From an uncultured Clostridium sp. (GTDB lineage: Bacteria > Bacillota > Clostridia > Lachnospirales > Lachnospiraceae), in contig UQJF01000056.1 in NCBI GenBank assembly GCA_900541315.1, forward strand, positions 1 to 17,914: 17,914 bases of DNA, given 5' to 3'. Below, in pieces: positions 15,242 through 17,914 of this stretch. Position 1 is the first letter of the stretch. Each line of letters opens with the position of its first letter. A program made the position numbers and the translations under genes. The notes below the pieces were generated by a model. It saw only the letters and a program-made list of their open reading frames with translations, was not told the origin of the DNA and did no database searches.

Positions 15242-16168
15242 ATGAATCTTTCCTATTTAAAATACGCTGTAGAAGTAGAAAAAACCGGTTCTATTACAAA
15301 AGCAGCCCAGAACTATTATATGAACCAGCCCCATTTAAGCAAGATCATCCGTGAACTGGAGCGTGATCTTGGATGTCCCATCTTTGACCGTACCAGCAGG
15401 GGAATGATCCCTACTGTCCGTGGAGAAGAATTCCTGCGCTACGCAAAAGGGATCATGGAACAGGAAGCCCAGTTAGACAAGCTCTGCTCCAGAAATAAGG
15501 AATGTCCCCGTGAAATTCGTCTTTGCGGTCCCCGCGCTTCTTATATATCCAGCACTTTAAAGAATTTTTTAAAAGAAGATGACCGGCTTTTTACGACCAA
15601 TGTGCGCTACAAAGAAACAAACTCCAAGGATGTGGTCCGTCTAGTCTCTTCCAAAGAATTTGACTTAGGCATTGTCCGCTGTCAGGTACTTTACGAACCA
15701 TTTTTCCTTAAAATGATACAGGATGAGCATTTGGACAGCAAGGTCTTATGGCAGTTCTCTCCTAAGGTACTTATGTCCCCCTCGCATCCTCTCGCAGGAA
15801 AGGAGCCTTTAGACCACCTTGATTTTTCCCAGTCCGTAGAACTGCTTCAGGGAGATATCCAGTATCCTTCTTTTACCCCGGAAAATACTGACTGTGTCCT
15901 TCCGGACAGTGATCCCCGCCATACCATTTATATTTATGACCGGGGCAGCCAGTATGAATTTCTCCGCCATCTTCCAGGTGCCTATATGTGGACTTCTCCT
16001 GTTCCGTACAGCACCCTTACAGAAGCAAAACTGATCCAGAGAGAATGTACCCGCCCGGATAATGTATTCAAGGACCTTTTAGTCTGTCGCAGCAACTACC
16101 GCCTGTCCAAAGCAGAAACAGAACTGACCCAGTGGCTGGGCCGCACCATCAGCCAGCTGTCTGACTAA
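15242..16168 (+). CDS. LysR-family transcriptional regulator
   Basis: This 308-residue regulator has the LysR N-terminal winged helix-turn-helix (1-60), with 'GSITKAAQNYYMNQPHLSKI' (16-35) as the recognition region and the conserved 'RELERDLG' (37-44) and 'FDRTSRGM' (48-55) linker. Residues from about 90 form the ligand-binding domain, which is divergent and gives no clue to the inducer. The ATG at 15242 was preferred because GGAG lies 7 nt upstream and the protein begins with the canonical 'MNLSYLKYAVEVEKTGSI'; an ATG at 15215 lacks a site. It is divergent from apbE, with a shared dyad, so autoregulation and apbE control are likely candidates. The gene downstream is separated by 319 nt and a terminator. 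Confidence 0.93.
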   Translation: MNLSYLKYAVEVEKTGSITKAAQNYYMNQPHLSKIIRELERDLGCPIFDRTSRGMIPTVRGEEFLRYAKGIMEQEAQLDKLCSRNKECPREIRLCGPRASYISSTLKNFLKEDDRLFTTNVRYKETNSKDVVRLVSSKEFDLGIVRCQVLYEPFFLKMIQDEHLDSKVLWQFSPKVLMSPSHPLAGKEPLDHLDFSQSVELLQGDIQYPSFTPENTDCVLPDSDPRHTIYIYDRGSQYEFLRHLPGAYMWTSPVPYSTLTEAKLIQRECTRPDNVFKDLLVCRSNYRLSKAETELTQWLGRTISQLSD

Positions 16169-16236
16169 CTGGCTGCTCTGTTTTGTAAGAACATTTTTAT
16201 CAGATCTTAAAACATCGTCTTGAAAATAACAATATT

Positions 16237-16294
16237 CTCAGTAACAGAGCTGGCCATTTTTTCGTTTATTTTTCTGTTACTGAGTATTTTTTTC
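16237..16294 (+). terminator. Terminator after the LysR-type gene
   Basis: CTCAGTAACAG (16237-16247) pairs perfectly with CTGTTACTGAG (16274-16284), 11 bp, and is followed by TATTTTTTTC. The loop is 26 nt, longer than usual, and the hairpin starts 68 nt after the stop codon. Confidence 0.65.
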
Positions 16295-16409
16295 TTTCTG
16301 CTTTCTATTTTTATTCATATTTCACAATTTCCTTCTCATTAACCCGTGATATACTTACAGGAATACCACTATTCCATTTTTGCATCTAGTCAAACTTTTA
16401 TCAATGTGC

Positions 16410-16437
16410 TACTATATAACTGTTAAAGAAATAACGA
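16410..16437 (+). promoter_or_regulatory. Likely alcohol dehydrogenase promoter with Rex-like site
   Basis: TGC-TACTAT (16407-16415) or TATATA (16413-16418) could serve as the -10; the -35 is weak. Immediately downstream, CTGTTAAAGAAATAACGA (16420-16437) matches 11 of 14 fixed positions of the clostridial Rex consensus TTGTTAANNNNTTAACAA. Rex is the NADH-sensing repressor of fermentation genes, and a site over the transcript start fits repression. Confidence 0.4.
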
Positions 16438-16473
16438 ACAGATACATATAGTCAATTACACAACTATATTTTT

Positions 16474-16479
16474 AGGAGG
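16474..16479 (+). promoter_or_regulatory. Consensus ribosome binding site of the alcohol dehydrogenase
   Basis: AGGAGG, 8 nt before the ATG, is the only complete consensus Shine-Dalgarno at ideal spacing in the window. With the dedicated terminator it suggests high expression. Confidence 0.85.
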
Positions 16480-16487
16480 TCATAATT

Positions 16488-17675
16488 ATGAGATTCACAT
16501 TACCAAGAGATTTATACCATGGAAAAGATGCACTGGAGTCCTTAAAGACACTGCCTGGCAAGAAAGCCATTGTTGTTGTAGGCGGCGGCTCCATGAAGCG
16601 TTTCGGTTTCCTGGATAAAGTAGAAGCTTACTTAAAAGAAGCAGGAATGGAAGTTCAGTTATTTGAAGGCGTTGAGCCAGATCCTTCTGTAGAGACCGTT
16701 ATGAAGGGTGCAAAAGCTATGCAGGAATTCAAACCTGACTGGATCGTAGCTGTAGGCGGTGGTTCACCAATCGATGCTGCAAAGGCTATGTGGGTATTCT
16801 ATGAGTATCCTGATACCAAGTTTGAAGACCTGATCACACCATTCAGCTTCCCAACACTGCGTACAAAAGCTAAATTCTGTGCTATCTCCTCCACCTCCGG
16901 TACAGCTACCGAAGTTACTGCATTCTCTGTAATCACAGATTATGCTAAGGGAATCAAATATCCTCTGGCTGACTTCAACATCACACCAGATGTTGCTATC
17001 GTTGACCCGGCTTTAGCAGCTACTATGCCTAAGAAACTGACCGCACATACTGGTATGGATGCTATGACTCATGCTATCGAGGCTTATGTTTCCACACTGC
17101 ACTGCGAATACACCGATCCATTAGCACTCCATGCAATCGAACTGATCAACGAATATCTGGTTGCTTCCTACAATGGCGATATGGATGCCCGTGCTAAAAT
17201 GCATGACGCACAGTGCTTAGCTGGTATGGCATTCTCTAACGCATTATTAGGTATCGTTCACTCTATGGCACACAAGACCGGTGCTGCTTACTCTGGCGGA
17301 CATATTGTTCATGGATGTGCTAACGCAATGTACCTGCCAAAGGTTATCAAATACAACGCAAAAGAACCTGAAGCAGCTGCAAGATATGCTAAGATCGCTA
17401 AGTTCATCAACCTGCCAGGAAATACTGATGAAGAACTGGTAGATGCTCTGATTGCAAGGATCCGCGAGATGAACAAGGATCTGGATATTCCTACCTGCAT
17501 CAAGTACTATGAAGGCGGAATCATCGATGAGAAAGAATTCATGGAGAAGCTGCCTAAGGTTGCAGAACTGGCAGTAGGCGATGCCTGCACCGGCTCCAAC
17601 CCAAGAAGCATCAACCCAGATCAGATGGCTAAGCTGCTTAAGTGCTGCTACTATGATGAGGAAGTTGATTTCTAA
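16488..17675 (+). CDS. Iron-containing alcohol dehydrogenase (AdhE-C-like / butanol dehydrogenase type)
   Basis: This 395-residue group III alcohol dehydrogenase would interconvert short-chain aldehydes and alcohols with NAD(P)(H) during fermentation. It resembles the C-terminal half of bifunctional AdhE as a stand-alone enzyme. The dinucleotide-binding half holds GGGS (32-35) and GGGSPIDAAK (90-99). 'STSGTATEVT' (135-144) is the conserved central block. Metal ligands are D191 and H195 in 'GMDAMTHAIEAY', H258 in HSMAH and H275 in HGCANA. A three-residue insertion relative to classical AdhE lies just before the last His, as in other clostridial members. It is monocistronic: its own promoter and RBS precede it and a GC-rich terminator follows. 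The physiological substrate cannot be fixed from sequence. Confidence 0.95.
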   Translation: MRFTLPRDLYHGKDALESLKTLPGKKAIVVVGGGSMKRFGFLDKVEAYLKEAGMEVQLFEGVEPDPSVETVMKGAKAMQEFKPDWIVAVGGGSPIDAAKAMWVFYEYPDTKFEDLITPFSFPTLRTKAKFCAISSTSGTATEVTAFSVITDYAKGIKYPLADFNITPDVAIVDPALAATMPKKLTAHTGMDAMTHAIEAYVSTLHCEYTDPLALHAIELINEYLVASYNGDMDARAKMHDAQCLAGMAFSNALLGIVHSMAHKTGAAYSGGHIVHGCANAMYLPKVIKYNAKEPEAAARYAKIAKFINLPGNTDEELVDALIARIREMNKDLDIPTCIKYYEGGIIDEKEFMEKLPKVAELAVGDACTGSNPRSINPDQMAKLLKCCYYDEEVDF

Positions 17676-17728
17676 TTCATAGAAATTCATAAAAGATCTG
17701 AAGATCCAGAATTAAATAAGAAACTTTT

Positions 17729-17765
17729 TAAGGGCTGCGGAAACGGATCCGCAGCCCTTATTTGA
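17729..17765 (+). terminator. Strong hairpin terminator after the alcohol dehydrogenase
   Basis: TAAGGGCTGCGGA (17729-17741) pairs perfectly over 13 bp with 17748-17760 around a 6-nt loop and is followed by TTTGAT. It lies 53 nt after the stop codon. The U-tract is short, but the GC-rich stem is convincing. Confidence 0.8.
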
Positions 17766-17772
17766 TCCTATA

Positions 17773-17822
17773 AAGAAACAAACTGCCGATCACCCTTTCG
17801 ATGATCAGGCAGTTTGTTTCTT
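17773..17822. terminator. Second long hairpin, possibly a bidirectional terminator
   Basis: AAGAAACAAACTGCC (17773-17787) pairs with 17808-17822. The stem continues with GATCA/TGATC after a single bulged A (17807), 20 bp in all, with a 9-nt loop. A-rich on the left and T-rich on the right, it could end transcription in both directions, for example from an unseen convergent gene beyond the contig. Confidence 0.55.
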
Positions 17823-17865
17823 ATACAGCTCGCAAACCCGCACCTGAAGGTACTCTACTGTCTGC

Positions 17866-17914
17866 CTGTCTCTTATACACATCTCCGAGCCCACGAGACG
17901 GAGCTACATCTCGT
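17866..17914 (+). other. Illumina Nextera adapter contamination (non-genomic)
   Basis: CTGTCTCTTATACACATCT (17866-17884) is the Tn5 mosaic end. CCGAGCCCACGAGAC (17885-17899) is the rest of the Nextera read-2 adapter. GGAGCTAC (17900-17907) sits where the i7 index belongs. ATCTCGT (17908-17914) begins the P7 flow-cell sequence. The order and spacing leave no doubt. These 49 bases should be trimmed and not read as a transposon. Confidence 0.98.

Larger units (their letters stand above)
16169..16487 (+). other. 319-bp intergenic region: terminator, then promoter and leader
   Basis: There is no gene. From left to right it holds a 7-bp stem across the regulator stop (CAGCCAG 16150-16156 with CTGGCTG 16169-16175), an alternative stem arm (GCTCTGTT, 16175-16182), a terminator-like hairpin (16237-16294), and a small GGAATA-N4-TATTCC dyad (16360-16375). 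Next come promoter-like hexamers near 16410, a Rex-like site (16420-16437) and a strong ribosome site (16474-16479). Confidence 0.6.

Noticed and set aside
17866..17884. Tn5/IS50 transposon end
   Set aside because: The mosaic end is followed by synthetic adapter, index and P7 sequence, so it is a library artefact and not a mobile element.

Overview
The window looks like a chromosomal contig end from a low-to-mid GC, Gram-positive, spore-forming anaerobe, most likely a gut Lachnospiraceae relative such as Blautia or Ruminococcus. The grounds are purine-rich AGGAG ribosome binding sites, a PdaA-type spore-cortex deacetylase, an AdhE-like iron alcohol dehydrogenase and the overall protein style. 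The genus is a guess. No mobile element, CRISPR array, tRNA or rRNA is visible. The last 49 bases (17866-17914) are not genomic: they are Illumina Nextera adapter, index and P7 sequence left on the contig.

Layout. 1-1310 holds a GNAT acetyltransferase (+) convergent with a nitroreductase (-). 1311-2183 is a membrane-anchored PdaA-like polysaccharide deacetylase (+). It converges on a minus-strand cluster (4415 to 2201): a secreted L,D-transpeptidase, a CxxCxxCC (YkgJ-type) metal-binding protein and, overlapping it, a one-TM beta-rich surface protein of unknown function. 4554-9037 is the DNA-repair nuclease operon sbcDC (-). 9158-10537 is argH (-), followed by a clear terminator. 10605-13939 is a gtrA-like flippase gene and a very large YfhO-family gene (-), a pair expected to glycosylate surface polymers. 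14066-15067 is an ApbE lipoprotein (-), divergent from a LysR-type regulator (15242-16168, +). Finally comes a strongly ribosome-bound iron-containing alcohol dehydrogenase (16488-17675, +), with two hairpins after it.

Functionally the window mixes envelope work (deacetylase, L,D-transpeptidase, YfhO/GtrA), redox and fermentation (nitroreductase, ApbE, alcohol dehydrogenase), arginine synthesis and double-strand-break processing. Most genes are ordinary core genes, and I do not see a convincing new defence or biosynthetic system. The more interesting signals are regulatory. A GAGAGTAC leader motif recurs 23-25 nt before three start codons, and in the sbcD promoter it forms half of a perfect 13-bp inverted repeat. 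A dyad sits across the apbE -35 box beside the LysR gene. A Rex-like site lies at the dehydrogenase promoter. An in-frame 12-bp minisatellite lies in the YfhO gene. The ykgJ-type/beta-rich gene pair is the best candidate for undescribed function.
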